Of a stretch of 64,000 bases of DNA, positions 44,008 to 54,246 are shown one piece after another. The notes beneath the pieces are model-generated. The model had not been told where the DNA came from and did no database searches. It saw only the letters and a list, made by a program, of their open reading frames with translations. Each line of letters starts with the position of its first letter. The first letter of the stretch is position 1. The stretch is taken from contig NZ_PPCX01000007.1 in assembly GCF_002959775.1 (NCBI RefSeq), positions 36,342 through 100,341 on the forward strand, read 5' to 3'. The position numbers were made by a program, and so were the translations under genes. The stretch comes from Veillonella rogosae JCM 15642. Its GTDB lineage: Bacteria > Bacillota > Negativicutes > Veillonellales > Veillonellaceae.

Positions 44008-45730
44008 TTATTCTAGGCTCTTATATTTTGTAAAGCCTTATTATAAGCGCATGATTTTTGCAGTGTTCTGCATGATTGTCGCTGCTGCTGCCTACTTGGT
44101 AGTACCTTGGCTAATTAAGAACGTAGTTGACCAAGTATTAGACGAAAAGAATATGTTTATGTTGAACCTTATTGTAGGGGCCATCATTCTAATTTTCTTA
44201 ATTCGTGGTTTCGCTACTTATGGCCAAACTTACAATATGTCTTATATTGGACAACGGGTAATTATCGATGTACGAGAGTCCATCTTTAATCATTTACAAA
44301 AATTAAGTTTATCTTACTTTGATCGACGCAAGACAGGCGTTATCATGAGTAATCTTACGAATGACGTTGCTGCCTTGCAAACCGCTGTTGTAGATAATTT
44401 GATTTCCTTTATTACTGAATCCGTAACACTTATTGGTTCCTTGGTGTCTATGCTTCTCATCGACTGGAAATTGACACTCGTTACCTTTATTACAGTACCA
44501 GTGGTATTGGTGATTATTAATGTGTTTGGTAAAAAGCTTCGCGTAGCAGGTCATGACGTACAAGGTCGTGTAGCTGATATTACAGCACTTTTACAAGAGG
44601 TTATTAGTGCAATTCGAGTTGTGAAATCCTTCGCTCGTGAAGATTTTGAGCGCCAGCGTTTCGAAGATGAAAACGATCGTAACTTTAGAGCTGTTATTAA
44701 GGCTACTAAATTGACAAGCTTACTAAGCCCAATGGTTGAATTCTCTGCAGCTATTGCTGTAGCAGTTATTCTTTGGTACGGTGGTTATTCCGTAGTAACT
44801 GGCACAATTACGGCTGGTTCTTTAATTGCATTCTTGATTTATGCTATTAACTTGTCTAATCCTGTAAAACGATTGAGCCAAGTATATGGTAATATTCAAA
44901 AGGCCTTGGCTGCTGCGGACCGTGTATTTGAAATTTTAGATACTAAGACGGATGTAGTAGAAAAAGCTGATGCCATTACATTGCCTCATATTAAAGGTGA
45001 TGTTGAGTTCAAAGATGTGTCCTTCTCCTATGATGGAGAAAAGATGGCACTAGAAAACTTTACCTTGTCTGTTAAGGCTGGTGAAAGCGTAGCCCTTGTA
45101 GGTCCTTCTGGTGCAGGCAAGACTACTTTGGCAAACTTATTACCTCGTTTCTATGATGTTACAGGTGGCTCAATTACTATTGATGGTTACGATATTAAGG
45201 ATGTTACTTTTAAGTCCTTGCGCGAGCAAATCGGCCTTGTACCACAAGAAACTGTATTGTTCAACGCTACTATTAAAGAGAATATCTTGTATGGTCGTTT
45301 GGACGCTACTGATGAAGAGGTATATGAGGCGGCTAAGGCTGCTAATGTGCTTGAATTCGTTGAAAAGATGCCTGATGGCCTCGATACTATCGTAGGCGAA
45401 CGAGGCAGCTCCTTATCCGGTGGTCAGCGTCAACGCGTTGCTATTGCACGGGCTATTTTAAAAGATCCTCGTATTCTAATTTTAGATGAAGCTACATCTG
45501 CATTAGATACAGAGAGTGAAAAACTTGTACAAGAGGCACTCGATCGCCTCATGAAAGGGCGTACAGCATTTGTTATTGCCCATCGATTGAGCACTGTTCA
45601 AAATGCTCATCAAATTGTTGTACTTAATCAAGGTCGCTTGGTAGAGCAGGGGACTCACCAAGAGCTATTAGCTGTTGACGGCGGATTGTACAACCATCTC
45701 TATTCCGTTCAATTCTCCCACAAAGGATAA
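44000..45730 (+). CDS. msbA: Lipid A export ABC transporter MsbA
   Basis: 576-aa half-transporter: six transmembrane segments (about 15-310), then an ATPase with Walker A GPSGAGKTT, Q-loop VPQETVLFN, signature LSGGQRQR, Walker B ILILDEATSAL and switch His in IAHRLS. It flips core lipid A across the inner membrane; position between lpxB and kdtA supports this role over multidrug export. ATG 44000 follows TAAGGAG and overlaps lpxB. Confidence 0.94.
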   Translation: MNSYSRLLYFVKPYYKRMIFAVFCMIVAAAAYLVVPWLIKNVVDQVLDEKNMFMLNLIVGAIILIFLIRGFATYGQTYNMSYIGQRVIIDVRESIFNHLQKLSLSYFDRRKTGVIMSNLTNDVAALQTAVVDNLISFITESVTLIGSLVSMLLIDWKLTLVTFITVPVVLVIINVFGKKLRVAGHDVQGRVADITALLQEVISAIRVVKSFAREDFERQRFEDENDRNFRAVIKATKLTSLLSPMVEFSAAIAVAVILWYGGYSVVTGTITAGSLIAFLIYAINLSNPVKRLSQVYGNIQKALAAADRVFEILDTKTDVVEKADAITLPHIKGDVEFKDVSFSYDGEKMALENFTLSVKAGESVALVGPSGAGKTTLANLLPRFYDVTGGSITIDGYDIKDVTFKSLREQIGLVPQETVLFNATIKENILYGRLDATDEEVYEAAKAANVLEFVEKMPDGLDTIVGERGSSLSGGQRQRVAIARAILKDPRILILDEATSALDTESEKLVQEALDRLMKGRTAFVIAHRLSTVQNAHQIVVLNQGRLVEQGTHQELLAVDGGLYNHLYSVQFSHKG

Positions 45731-45732
45731 CC

Positions 45733-47037
45733 ATGTACTGGATATATAATGTATTGCTCATAATCTATTGGATTGGCTTGATACCGGTTATTTTATACCG
45801 ACTCGCCTTTGAAGAAGGTTTCTATGAGCGTATCAAACAGAGTGCAGGCTATATGCCAGCCTCACTATTAAAGAAAATTGAAGGACGCCGTGCCATTTGG
45901 ATTCACGCTGCTTCTGTAGGGGAAATTGTGGCTACTAGTCCATTGGTAAAAGAGGTTAAAAAGGAATTTCCTGAAGCTGTCGTAGTTGTGTCTGTTGTTA
46001 CTGCAACAGGTCATGCTATGGCACACCGTATCATTCCTGAGGCAGAAGGGATTATTTTCTTCCCTTTAGATTTGCCATATTTAACTCGTAAAATTTTGCA
46101 CATTATTAAGCCAATTACTATTTTGCTTGTAGAAACTGAAATCTGGCCTAACTTCTTGCGTATTGCTCAATCGGAAAATATTCCGGTTATGATGGTTAAC
46201 GGTCGTATTTCTGACCGCAGTATGAAACGTTACAAGTATATTAGCGCTTTCACTCGCGAAATGTTGCGTTCCATCGAGCGTTTCTGCATGCAGTCTAAAT
46301 TTGATGCGGCTCATATTGAATGTTTAGGTGCTCATACACCAGATATTACAGTAACAGGCAATATGAAATATGATCAAACTTATGCCACTGTATCAGACGA
46401 AGAAAAACAAGCACTTCTTGATGAATTTGGCTTTGGTAACAATCATCCAATCATCATCGCAGGCAGTACACATAAGGGCGAAGAAGAGACTATTTTTGAA
46501 ACTTTCATACAGGTTTTAAAAGAATATCCACAAGCTCGATTATTAATTGCACCTCGTGAAATCTATCGCGGCCATGATATACAAAATCTTGCCAAACGTT
46601 ATGAACTGAGTGCAATTTGCCGTAGTGATATGAAAGAACCCGTGCATGAAGGGATTCCTGTTGTTATCTTGGATACCATCGGTGAGCTCGGTCGTCTTTA
46701 TAGCCTAGGGGATATCATCTTTGTAGGAGGTTCTCTTGTGAAGACTGGGGGCCATAATATTTTGGAACCTGCTGCACATGGTAAGCCAATTTTAGTTGGC
46801 CCACATATGTTTAACTTTAAAGAAATCTTCGCACTGTTAAATTCTCGCGGAGCTTGTGAACAAGTGAAAAATGGCAAGGCCTTAACAACTATGGTCTTAC
46901 GCCTATGTAAAGATAAGGATTTATCAACGGAAATGGGTCAGAACTGTCTTGATATTATTCGTGAAAATCGTGGTGCTACACAACGTAATACACAAGAATT
47001 ACGTTTGTTATTTGAAAAACATCAAATTATTCCGTAA
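45733..47037 (+). CDS. waaA: 3-deoxy-D-manno-octulosonic acid transferase KdtA/WaaA
   Basis: 434 aa, one N-terminal membrane anchor, then the GT30 fold: WIHAASVGEIVATSPLV, the KPITILLVETEIWPNFLR segment with the catalytic region, TGNMKYDQTYA, and the C-terminal GGSLVKTGGHNILEPAAHGKPILVGPHMFNF. It adds Kdo to lipid IVA. Whether it adds one or two residues cannot be read from the sequence. It starts 2 bases after msbA. Confidence 0.96.
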   Translation: MYWIYNVLLIIYWIGLIPVILYRLAFEEGFYERIKQSAGYMPASLLKKIEGRRAIWIHAASVGEIVATSPLVKEVKKEFPEAVVVVSVVTATGHAMAHRIIPEAEGIIFFPLDLPYLTRKILHIIKPITILLVETEIWPNFLRIAQSENIPVMMVNGRISDRSMKRYKYISAFTREMLRSIERFCMQSKFDAAHIECLGAHTPDITVTGNMKYDQTYATVSDEEKQALLDEFGFGNNHPIIIAGSTHKGEEETIFETFIQVLKEYPQARLLIAPREIYRGHDIQNLAKRYELSAICRSDMKEPVHEGIPVVILDTIGELGRLYSLGDIIFVGGSLVKTGGHNILEPAAHGKPILVGPHMFNFKEIFALLNSRGACEQVKNGKALTTMVLRLCKDKDLSTEMGQNCLDIIRENRGATQRNTQELRLLFEKHQIIP

Positions 47038-47092
47038 GACTATAAAATTCGTTTCATTACTCTATCATATTACATAATCGGAGGGGTCACCT

Positions 47093-48205
47093 ATGAGTGG
47101 GGAAGCATTATTCAAATCCATAGTTAGTGGTGAAAATCAATCCATATTAGGTGATATAGCTCGTTCTAGCTTAGGCTTTTTAAGTAAAGGTTATGAGAAG
47201 GCTGTATCCATGCGCAATGCTAAATTTGATGAAGGCAAAGGCGTTACAAAAGTTACAGTACCTGTTATCAGTGTTGGTAATATTACGGCTGGTGGTACTG
47301 GTAAAACACCGATGGTACGATTTATCTGTGATGTACTCACCCAAAAGGGCCTTCATCCTACGGTGCTTAGTCGTGGTTATCGAGCAGAAGATAACAAGAA
47401 GAATATCATTATTTCTAAAGATGGCACAATGCTTGTAGAACCAACTATTAGTGGTGATGAAGCTTGGCTACTTGCAAAGGTTTTGCAAAAATCTAATGTT
47501 ATTATCGGTCGTGAACGATCAAAATCAGCAGAGATTGCTATTAATGAACTCGGAGCTGATTGCCTTGTAATGGATGATGGATTTCAACATCGCGCATTAG
47601 CTAGAGATATTGATATCGTGCTTATCGATGCGTCTAATCCGTTTGGCTATGACCACGTATTACCACGTGGTTTATTGCGTGAACCACTCAGTGGTTTACA
47701 ACGGGCTCATATCATTGTCCTTACGAAGGTAGATCAAGTGGCACCAGGTATTGTGTCGGGTATTCGTAAGCGCTTATCTCAGCTGGTTCCCAATAAACCT
47801 GTCTATGAAACTACACATAAGCCTCAATTTATGTATACCTTGGATGAGTGGGCTAATGGTACTACTGGTGCTCCTGTAGACTCCTATAAGGATCGGCGTA
47901 TTATGGCAGTTAGTGGTATAGGTAATCCACACTCCTTTACGCAAACTTTGACTGATGTAGGATATAATGTGGTTCATACTTTACCGTTTGGTGATCACCA
48001 CGACTTCACTAATGATGATGTAGTAGACATTTGGAAAGAAGCGTTTGCTCATCAAGCTGATGCAATTTGCATTACAGAAAAGGATGCGGTGAAGTTGAGT
48101 CAATTGCATGCAATCGAAGACTTGAAAATACCGATTCTAGTGCTATCTATAGGGATTGAGTTTATTTCTGGAAAACAAGAATTCATAGAAAATTTAGAGA
48201 TTTAG
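47093..48205 (+). CDS. lpxK: Tetraacyldisaccharide 4'-kinase LpxK
   Basis: 370-aa membrane-associated P-loop kinase making lipid IVA. Walker A is SVGNITAGGTGKTPMV, with the metal/base region DCLVMDDGFQHRALARDIDIVLIDAS and TEKDAVK. Length is a little above the 330 aa of E. coli LpxK. A GGAGGGG site precedes ATG 47093. Confidence 0.95.
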   Translation: MSGEALFKSIVSGENQSILGDIARSSLGFLSKGYEKAVSMRNAKFDEGKGVTKVTVPVISVGNITAGGTGKTPMVRFICDVLTQKGLHPTVLSRGYRAEDNKKNIIISKDGTMLVEPTISGDEAWLLAKVLQKSNVIIGRERSKSAEIAINELGADCLVMDDGFQHRALARDIDIVLIDASNPFGYDHVLPRGLLREPLSGLQRAHIIVLTKVDQVAPGIVSGIRKRLSQLVPNKPVYETTHKPQFMYTLDEWANGTTGAPVDSYKDRRIMAVSGIGNPHSFTQTLTDVGYNVVHTLPFGDHHDFTNDDVVDIWKEAFAHQADAICITEKDAVKLSQLHAIEDLKIPILVLSIGIEFISGKQEFIENLEI

Positions 48206-48249
48206 TGTATAATGATAAGATACACGAATAACAGAAATGGGGTTTTATT

Positions 48250-48981
48250 GTGAAGTTTGGATGTGTCATTCCTGCCCGTTATGGTTCTACTAGATTACCT
48301 GGTAAACCATTAGCTGATATCGCAGGAAAGCCGATGATTGAACGTGTTTACGATAGGGTGTCTCAAGCAACAAAAACGGCATGTACTATTGTTGCTACTG
48401 ATGATGACCGCGTTTATTCTGCAGTTCAACAATTTGGGGGAACTGTTATGATGACAGACCTTAATCATCCGACAGGGACTGATCGATTAGCAGAGGTTGC
48501 TAGTCATTATACTGACTTAGATGTAGTTATCAATGTCCAAGGTGATGAGCCTATGATTGAGCCAAACCTTATTGATGACTTGGCCCATCTATTTGAAGAG
48601 GATCCAAACTTACAAATGGCTACCGTAGCCACTCCTTTATTAGAGGAGGAATACGATGAACCGTCAGCGGTAAAGGTCATTTTAAATAATCGCAATGATG
48701 CGATGTATTTTTCAAGATCTTTAATTCCCTATCCTCGCCATGATTTTGTGCGAACTCCATTAAAACATATTGGTATCTATGCGTATCGTAGAGATTTCTT
48801 ATTACATTACGCTAAGATGGAGCCAACTGCTGCAGAGCAAACAGAATCGTTAGAGCAATTACGCGCTCTTGAAAATGGCTATACTATTCGTGTTATTCTT
48901 ACAGATAAACGATTTATCGGTGTAGACACACCGGAAGACTTAGCTCGTGTAAATGCAATTTACGAGCAAGAGGAGAAATAA
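48250..48981 (+). CDS. kdsB: CMP-Kdo synthetase KdsB
   Basis: 243-aa nucleotidyltransferase activating Kdo with CTP. The N-terminal IPARYGSTRLPGKPLADI, NVQGDEPMIEP (metal Asp) and GIYAYRRDFLL are diagnostic. The start is GTG 48250. The kdsA start codon directly follows the stop. Confidence 0.96.
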   Translation: MKFGCVIPARYGSTRLPGKPLADIAGKPMIERVYDRVSQATKTACTIVATDDDRVYSAVQQFGGTVMMTDLNHPTGTDRLAEVASHYTDLDVVINVQGDEPMIEPNLIDDLAHLFEEDPNLQMATVATPLLEEEYDEPSAVKVILNNRNDAMYFSRSLIPYPRHDFVRTPLKHIGIYAYRRDFLLHYAKMEPTAAEQTESLEQLRALENGYTIRVILTDKRFIGVDTPEDLARVNAIYEQEEK

Positions 48982-49800
48982 ATGAAAACAGTTCAAATTA
49001 AAGATATTACAGTAGGCGGTGGCAAAGGCTTATTCGTTCTTGCTGGACCATGTGTTATCGAGGACTATGATCGCACATTAGCCATTGGTAAACGTGCAAA
49101 AGAGATCTGTCAGCGTTTAGGTGTTCCATACATCTTTAAAGCATCTTTCGATAAAGCTAATCGTTCTAGCTTTGGCTCCTTCCGTGGCCCAGGTCTAGAA
49201 GAAGGTTTAAAAATGCTCGCTTCTATTAAGAAGGAACTCAACGTACCAGTTGTAAGTGATATTCACTCTATTGAGCAAATAGAGCCTGCTGCTGAAGTAT
49301 TAGATATTCTTCAAATTCCAGCTTTCTTATGCCGCCAAACAGACCTTGTCTACGGTGCCGCTAAAACTGGTAAATGCGTAAATGTTAAAAAAGGCCAATT
49401 TATGGCGCCTAAGGACATGGAAAATGTTCTTAATAAAATGAAAGAAACAGGTAATGAAAATCTTATGCTTACAGAACGTGGTTTTAGCTTTGGCTATAAC
49501 AACCTCGTAGTAGATATGAGATCCTTCCCAATCATGCGCTCTTTCGACTATCCTGTAATCTTTGATGCTACTCATAGTGTTCAATTACCAGGTGGTGCAG
49601 GTACTAAATCTAGCGGTAATCGAGAATTTGTACCTAACTTGGCTCGTGCAGCTGTAGCTAGTGGCGTGGATGGCTTGTTCTTTGAAGTGCATGACAATCC
49701 AGAGGAAGCATTATCCGATGGTCCAAACATGTTGTATTTAGATCAATTCGAAGCTGTGCTTCGCGATTTAGTAGCTATTGATAAAATCGTAAAAGGTTAG
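48982..49800 (+). CDS. kdsA: Kdo-8-phosphate synthase KdsA, metal-dependent type
   Basis: 272-aa aldolase condensing arabinose 5-phosphate and PEP. Conserved segments are [21 protein letters not shown] and [12 protein letters not shown]. Cys24 in AGPC occupies the position that is Cys in metal-dependent enzymes (as in Aquifex) and Asn in the metal-independent E. coli type, so this enzyme likely needs a divalent metal. GAGGAGA at the end of kdsB is its ribosome binding site. Confidence 0.96.
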   Translation: MKTVQIKDITVGGGKGLFVLAGPCVIEDYDRTLAIGKRAKEICQRLGVPYIFKASFDKANRSSFGSFRGPGLEEGLKMLASIKKELNVPVVSDIHSIEQIEPAAEVLDILQIPAFLCRQTDLVYGAAKTGKCVNVKKGQFMAPKDMENVLNKMKETGNENLMLTERGFSFGYNNLVVDMRSFPIMRSFDYPVIFDATHSVQLPGGAGTKSSGNREFVPNLARAAVASGVDGLFFEVHDNPEEALSDGPNMLYLDQFEAVLRDLVAIDKIVKG

Positions 49801-49811
49801 GGGCGGTATTT

Positions 49812-50783
49812 GTGACTATTTTAGAACAAGCTGCACAAGTGCTTCATGAGGAAGCTCGTGCTATAGAAGAATTAAGTTCTCGTTTGGATCACAACTTTGT
49901 AAATGCTGTAAATATGATTTTGGCTTGTAAGGGCCGTGTAGTATGTACAGGAATGGGTAAATCTGGTCATATTGGCCGTAAAATTGCGGCTACATTGGCA
50001 AGTACAGGGACTCCAGCATTATTCATGCATCCTGGTGAAGGCGTACATGGTGATCTCGGTATGATTACAGAAGATGACGTAGTATTAGCCTTTTCTAATA
50101 GCGGTGAAACTGGTGAAATCATTAGTATTTTGCCTTCCTTGCGTCGCATAGGTGCAAAATTAATCTGCGTTGTAGGGAAACCGGATTCTACATTAGCTAA
50201 GAATTCCGACATCGTATTGTTGGCTGAAGTAGAACGTGAAGCCTGTCCACTAGGATTAGCGCCTACTACAAGTACTACAGTTGCGTTGGCTCTAGGCGAT
50301 GCATTAGCTGTATGCTTATTAGAGCGTCATCATTTTACACCGGAAAACTTTGCTGTATTCCATCCAGGTGGTTCTTTAGGTCGCAAGCTATTGCTGACTG
50401 TGGAAAATATCATGCACGGTGGTGAAGATAATCCTACTGTATTTAAAGGTGCTACTGTTCGAGATGCACTCTTTGTAATGACAGAAAAAGGATTGGGCGC
50501 TACTAATGTAATTGATGAAGAAGGTCACTTATTAGGTCTTGTTACTGATGGTGATGTCCGCCGTGGTCTTGATTCTGGCAGTAATTTCTTAGAATGGCCT
50601 GTGGAGGATATGATGACTGCTATGCCTCGCACAATTACTAAGGACAAACTGGCTGCTGAAGCTCTTCACTTGATGGAGAAAAATCAACCACGTCCAATTA
50701 CTGTACTACCTGTTGTAGATGGTAATAATGTATGTCTTGGCATTGTTCATATTACGGATTTATTGCGTAGAGGCATTGTATAA
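49812..50783 (+). CDS. kdsD: Arabinose-5-phosphate isomerase KdsD (KpsF/GutQ)
   Basis: 323 aa: an N-terminal SIS sugar-isomerase domain (CTGMGKSGHIGRKIAATLAS; MHPGEGVHGDLGM) and a C-terminal pair of CBS domains (about 205-323). It converts ribulose 5-phosphate to arabinose 5-phosphate, the first Kdo step. The start is GTG 49812 after GGGGCGG. The stop overlaps the kdsC start (TAATG). Confidence 0.96.
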   Translation: MTILEQAAQVLHEEARAIEELSSRLDHNFVNAVNMILACKGRVVCTGMGKSGHIGRKIAATLASTGTPALFMHPGEGVHGDLGMITEDDVVLAFSNSGETGEIISILPSLRRIGAKLICVVGKPDSTLAKNSDIVLLAEVEREACPLGLAPTTSTTVALALGDALAVCLLERHHFTPENFAVFHPGGSLGRKLLLTVENIMHGGEDNPTVFKGATVRDALFVMTEKGLGATNVIDEEGHLLGLVTDGDVRRGLDSGSNFLEWPVEDMMTAMPRTITKDKLAAEALHLMEKNQPRPITVLPVVDGNNVCLGIVHITDLLRRGIV

Positions 50784-51304
50784 TGAATATTCAATGGATT
50801 GTTCTCGATGTGGATGGCGTTTTATCTGATGGATCTCTCGTTTATACATCGAGTGGAGAAGAGCTGAAATCTTTTTCTGTAAAAGATGGCTTGGGCTTAA
50901 CAGCGGCTCGTAAATCAGGGATTAAACTCGCAATTATTACAGCTCGTATTTCTCCTATGGTTGAGCGTCGTGCTAAGGAGCTTCACTTTGATACACTCCT
51001 TATGGGCCATGCTAATAAAACAGAAGCATTAAGAACTCTCTGTACAGAACATCAAATCGACTTAAAGACGATTGCATACATGGGAGATGACCTCAATGAT
51101 TTGGGGGCTCTTCAAATAGTTGGTTTACCAATGGCGCCAAATAATGCGGTACCAGAGGTAAAACAATTAGCAAAATTTATTTCTACTGTTAATGGCGGTC
51201 AAGGTGCCGTAAGAGAAGCTGTAGAGTATATCTTGAAGAATCAAGGATTATGGGAAACTGTCGTAGCAGACTATGCACGAGAGGCCCATGCTCATGGACA
51301 ATAA
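50783..51304 (+). CDS. kdsC: Kdo-8-phosphate phosphatase KdsC
   Basis: 173-aa C0-type HAD phosphatase, no cap domain. Nucleophile Asp9 and Asp11 lie in VLDVDGVLSDGSL; ITARISPMVERRAKEL and AYMGDDLNDLGAL complete the motifs. It yields free Kdo. All four Kdo genes (kdsB, A, D, C) are contiguous here. Confidence 0.95.
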   Translation: MNIQWIVLDVDGVLSDGSLVYTSSGEELKSFSVKDGLGLTAARKSGIKLAIITARISPMVERRAKELHFDTLLMGHANKTEALRTLCTEHQIDLKTIAYMGDDLNDLGALQIVGLPMAPNNAVPEVKQLAKFISTVNGGQGAVREAVEYILKNQGLWETVVADYAREAHAHGQ

Positions 51305-51318
51305 AGGAGGTGGGCAGA

Positions 51319-52251
51319 ATGAATAACGAATGGCAATACCATTTAGTTAAAGGCATTAGCTGGCTTGTTTGCCGACTGCCGTACAGGCTCATTTTGCTCA
51401 TAGGCGCTAGTTTAGGTCCTGTATATGGGCTAATAGCGAAGAAGCAAAAACTTAGAGGTATTAAAAATATCAAAATTGGCATGAACATGAATGATCAAGA
51501 GGCAGAACAACTCATTGATAAGTTGTTCAAAAACCTTGGCCGTAGTGTTATGGAAGTATTGTACATGCCAAACCTTACAAAATCCTTTATCGATGAACAT
51601 ATTGAAATGCGTGGTGTCGAATATTTAGAAGAAGCCATCGCAGAAGATAAGGGTGTTATTGTTCTTACTGGACATGTAGGGAATTGGGAATGGATGGGCG
51701 CTGCTATGGCGGCTCATGGATACCCATCTACTACAATTGTTAAGAAACAACCAAATGCTCAATTTACACGTCTTATGAATGAGTATCGTGAGATGGTAGG
51801 ACTTGATGTATTTGCTAGTGGTGGCAACGAAATCGTTTCCGCTGCAAAGGCCTTAAAGAAGAAAAAACTGCTTGGATTCTTAGCTGACCAAGATGGATAT
51901 ATACATGGTTTACCGGTTCCGTTTTTAGGTCAAGACTCCTCAGCGGTTATTGGGCCGGCTACATTTGCGAAAAAATTTGGTTCGCCTGTAGTTCCGATTT
52001 TTGCATCTCGCAAGCCTGAAGGTGGGCATATTGTTCACATTTTACCAGCATTGCATTATATTGAAACTGGTGATGAAGATGCAGATATGTATCGCCTAAC
52101 TGAGGAATGTGTACGCGTTACGGAAGACTTCATCCGCCAGCATCCAGATGAATGGCTTTGGTTCCAACATCGCTGGATGACTAAGATGGATCAAATTATT
52201 GATTATGATAAGAAGATAGCTGCACGGGAGAGGGCACATGAAAAACAATAA
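51319..52251 (+). CDS. lpxL: Lipid A late acyltransferase (LpxL/HtrB family), copy 2
   Basis: 310 aa with an N-terminal hydrophobic segment and the acyltransferase motif TGHVGNWEWMG (HX4E type), then LADQDGYIHGLPVPFLG and HPDEWLWFQHRWM. ATG 51319 follows AAAGGAGGTG. It overlaps lptC by 14 bases. Together with copy 1 it gives the two late acylations expected for hexa-acyl-type lipid A; the division of labour is unknown. Confidence 0.9.
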   Translation: MNNEWQYHLVKGISWLVCRLPYRLILLIGASLGPVYGLIAKKQKLRGIKNIKIGMNMNDQEAEQLIDKLFKNLGRSVMEVLYMPNLTKSFIDEHIEMRGVEYLEEAIAEDKGVIVLTGHVGNWEWMGAAMAAHGYPSTTIVKKQPNAQFTRLMNEYREMVGLDVFASGGNEIVSAAKALKKKKLLGFLADQDGYIHGLPVPFLGQDSSAVIGPATFAKKFGSPVVPIFASRKPEGGHIVHILPALHYIETGDEDADMYRLTEECVRVTEDFIRQHPDEWLWFQHRWMTKMDQIIDYDKKIAARERAHEKQ

Positions 52252-52774
52252 AAAATTAATTGCCATTGTGGCCGCTATAGTGCTGGCTTTAATTGGTCTT
52301 ATCGTATACATTATGAAAGACTCTAATGAGGTTACTACCACTCAAAATCCAAGTGGTCAACTCGTTAATTTCCAAGGCGCTGACCTACAAGAGGAAAAAG
52401 ATGGCAAATTAGTGTGGGCCTTATCAGCTGAAAAGATTGAATATGACCCACGGACAAAGGCCATCGTTTTGACTAACTTGAAGGGTCTTTTCTATCAAGA
52501 TGATGTGACTACTACTATTACAGCTCCTCATGCTGTATTGACGGGTGATCGCAATTCTCTTGATATCGACCAAGGTGTTACAGCTACCAATACGGAAGGT
52601 GCAGAATTTAAAACAGAAGCCCTTCACTTTGATAACAAAACGAAAACATTGACATCTAAGTCGGCTTTTACTTATAACAGTAAGGATGTAACTCTTACAG
52701 GAGATAAGCTTGAAGGGAATATGTCTTTGAAAATTATTAAAGCCATTGGCAACGCAAAATTAACGAAGAAGTAA
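52238..52774 (+). CDS. lptC: LPS export protein LptC
   Basis: 178 aa, a single N-terminal transmembrane segment (about 5-25) and a periplasmic beta-jellyroll (LptC/DUF1239): VWALSAEKIEYDPRTKAIVLTNL and LDIDQGVTATNTEGAEFKTEAL. It passes LPS from LptB-F/G to LptA. The gene overlaps the acyltransferase and is followed 12 bases later by lptA. Confidence 0.92.
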   Translation: MKNNKKLIAIVAAIVLALIGLIVYIMKDSNEVTTTQNPSGQLVNFQGADLQEEKDGKLVWALSAEKIEYDPRTKAIVLTNLKGLFYQDDVTTTITAPHAVLTGDRNSLDIDQGVTATNTEGAEFKTEALHFDNKTKTLTSKSAFTYNSKDVTLTGDKLEGNMSLKIIKAIGNAKLTKK

Positions 52775-52786
52775 TTGAGGGGAAAT

Positions 52787-53509
52787 ATGATGAATAAGAA
52801 AAAACAGATTGGTATGGCTATTTTGGCTGTGCTCATGACAGCATCTGTTACAGCTTGGGCTGCAAATGATCCATTGACTATTAGCGCTGATATATTGTCT
52901 TATGATGGTAATACAGGTCGTGCTGATGCAACTGGTAATGTTGTTATTACTCAAGCGGATAAAACTATGACTGGTGCCAATGGTTGGTACAACACAAAAA
53001 CTCAAGAAGCGAGTCTTGAAGGTGGTGTATCTTTGATTGGTTCTGATATGGCTATGTCTGCCCAATCAGTTCACAGTTACAACAATAATAAATTTACTGC
53101 TAGTGGTGGTGTTCATTTACAACGTGGTGATCGCCAAATTTTTGGTGATAGTGTGGAATATAGTACTGATTCCGAATATGGTCTCGTTAGTGGTAATGCT
53201 CGATTGATTGCTGAAGGTACAACATTGACAGGTGATCAAGTAGAAGGCTGGCTGAAGGAGATTCGTGCAGTAGCACAAGGTAATGTAACTTTCAATAATC
53301 CTGAAAGAAATGTATCTGGTTCTGCAGACCGAGCTACATACACACAAACACCTAACCAAAATGATGGTGTTGTACTCTTATCTGGTTCTGCTCATGCCGT
53401 TCAAAATGGGAATGTGCTAAATGCGCCAGAGCTTAGAATTCGTCTAGCTGATGATTCTGCTGAAACATTAGGTGGCCGTAGTACGCTCATCATTGTTCCG
53501 AATAAATAA
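52787..53509 (+). CDS. lptA: LPS periplasmic bridge protein LptA (OstA-like)
   Basis: 240 aa with a signal peptide (about 1-24, WAA) and OstA/LptA jellyroll repeats: LTISADILSYDGNTGRADATGNVVITQADKTM and EGGVSLIGSDM. It is longer than E. coli LptA (185 aa), suggesting an extended beta stack. ATG 52787 follows GAGGGGA; the in-frame ATG at 52790 is equally possible and the TTG at 52775 less likely. Confidence 0.92.
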   Translation: MMNKKKQIGMAILAVLMTASVTAWAANDPLTISADILSYDGNTGRADATGNVVITQADKTMTGANGWYNTKTQEASLEGGVSLIGSDMAMSAQSVHSYNNNKFTASGGVHLQRGDRQIFGDSVEYSTDSEYGLVSGNARLIAEGTTLTGDQVEGWLKEIRAVAQGNVTFNNPERNVSGSADRATYTQTPNQNDGVVLLSGSAHAVQNGNVLNAPELRIRLADDSAETLGGRSTLIIVPNK

Positions 53510-53518
53510 GGATAGTAT

Positions 53519-54238
53519 ATGTATATAGAAACCAAAAACTTAGTTAAAACCTTTAGCGGGAGAAACGTTGTAGATGGGGTAAGTCTACGCGTTGATAAAG
53601 GGCAAGTTGTAGGTCTATTAGGTCCTAATGGGGCCGGTAAAACTACGTCATTCTATATGATTGTAGGTATTGAAAGACCAAGCTCGGGCATCATTACCGT
53701 TGATGGCAAGGATATTACAAATATCCCTATGTATAAACGGGCTGCTGAAGGTATTGGATACCTACCACAAGAGGCGTCAATCTTTAGATCTATGTCTGTA
53801 GAGGATAATATTCGTGCTATGCTACAGACTACGACGAAAACATCTGATGAGATTGAGGCTATTGTGGAATCGTTAATTGAAGAATTCCATATCGGTCATG
53901 TTCGTGATCGCATGGGGATGCAATTATCTGGTGGTGAACGACGTCGTGTAGAAATTGCTCGTTGTCTTGCACTAGAACCTAACTTCATCCTTTTGGACGA
54001 ACCCTTTGCTGGTGTCGATCCAATTGCAGTAGCGGATATTCAACAAATTATTTTACATGTTAAAAATCGAGGTATAGGTATCTTGATTACAGACCACAAT
54101 GTGCGTGAAACATTGGGGATTGTAGATAAAGCCTATATTTTGAGTAGTGGCAAAATCCTCCTAGAGGGTACTCCTGATGAAATCGCAAACGACCCAATCG
54201 CTCGCGAACATTACTTAGGGGATAACTTTAAATTATAG
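53519..54238 (+). CDS. lptB: LPS export ABC transporter ATPase LptB
   Basis: 239 aa. Walker [18 protein letters not shown]-loop [17 protein letters not shown], signature [16 protein letters not shown], Walker [17 protein letters not shown], switch His [10 protein letters not shown]. These match the LptB class closely. It drives LPS extraction with LptF/G. Confidence 0.97.
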   Translation: MYIETKNLVKTFSGRNVVDGVSLRVDKGQVVGLLGPNGAGKTTSFYMIVGIERPSSGIITVDGKDITNIPMYKRAAEGIGYLPQEASIFRSMSVEDNIRAMLQTTTKTSDEIEAIVESLIEEFHIGHVRDRMGMQLSGGERRRVEIARCLALEPNFILLDEPFAGVDPIAVADIQQIILHVKNRGIGILITDHNVRETLGIVDKAYILSSGKILLEGTPDEIANDPIAREHYLGDNFKL

Positions 54239-54246
54239 GAGGGACT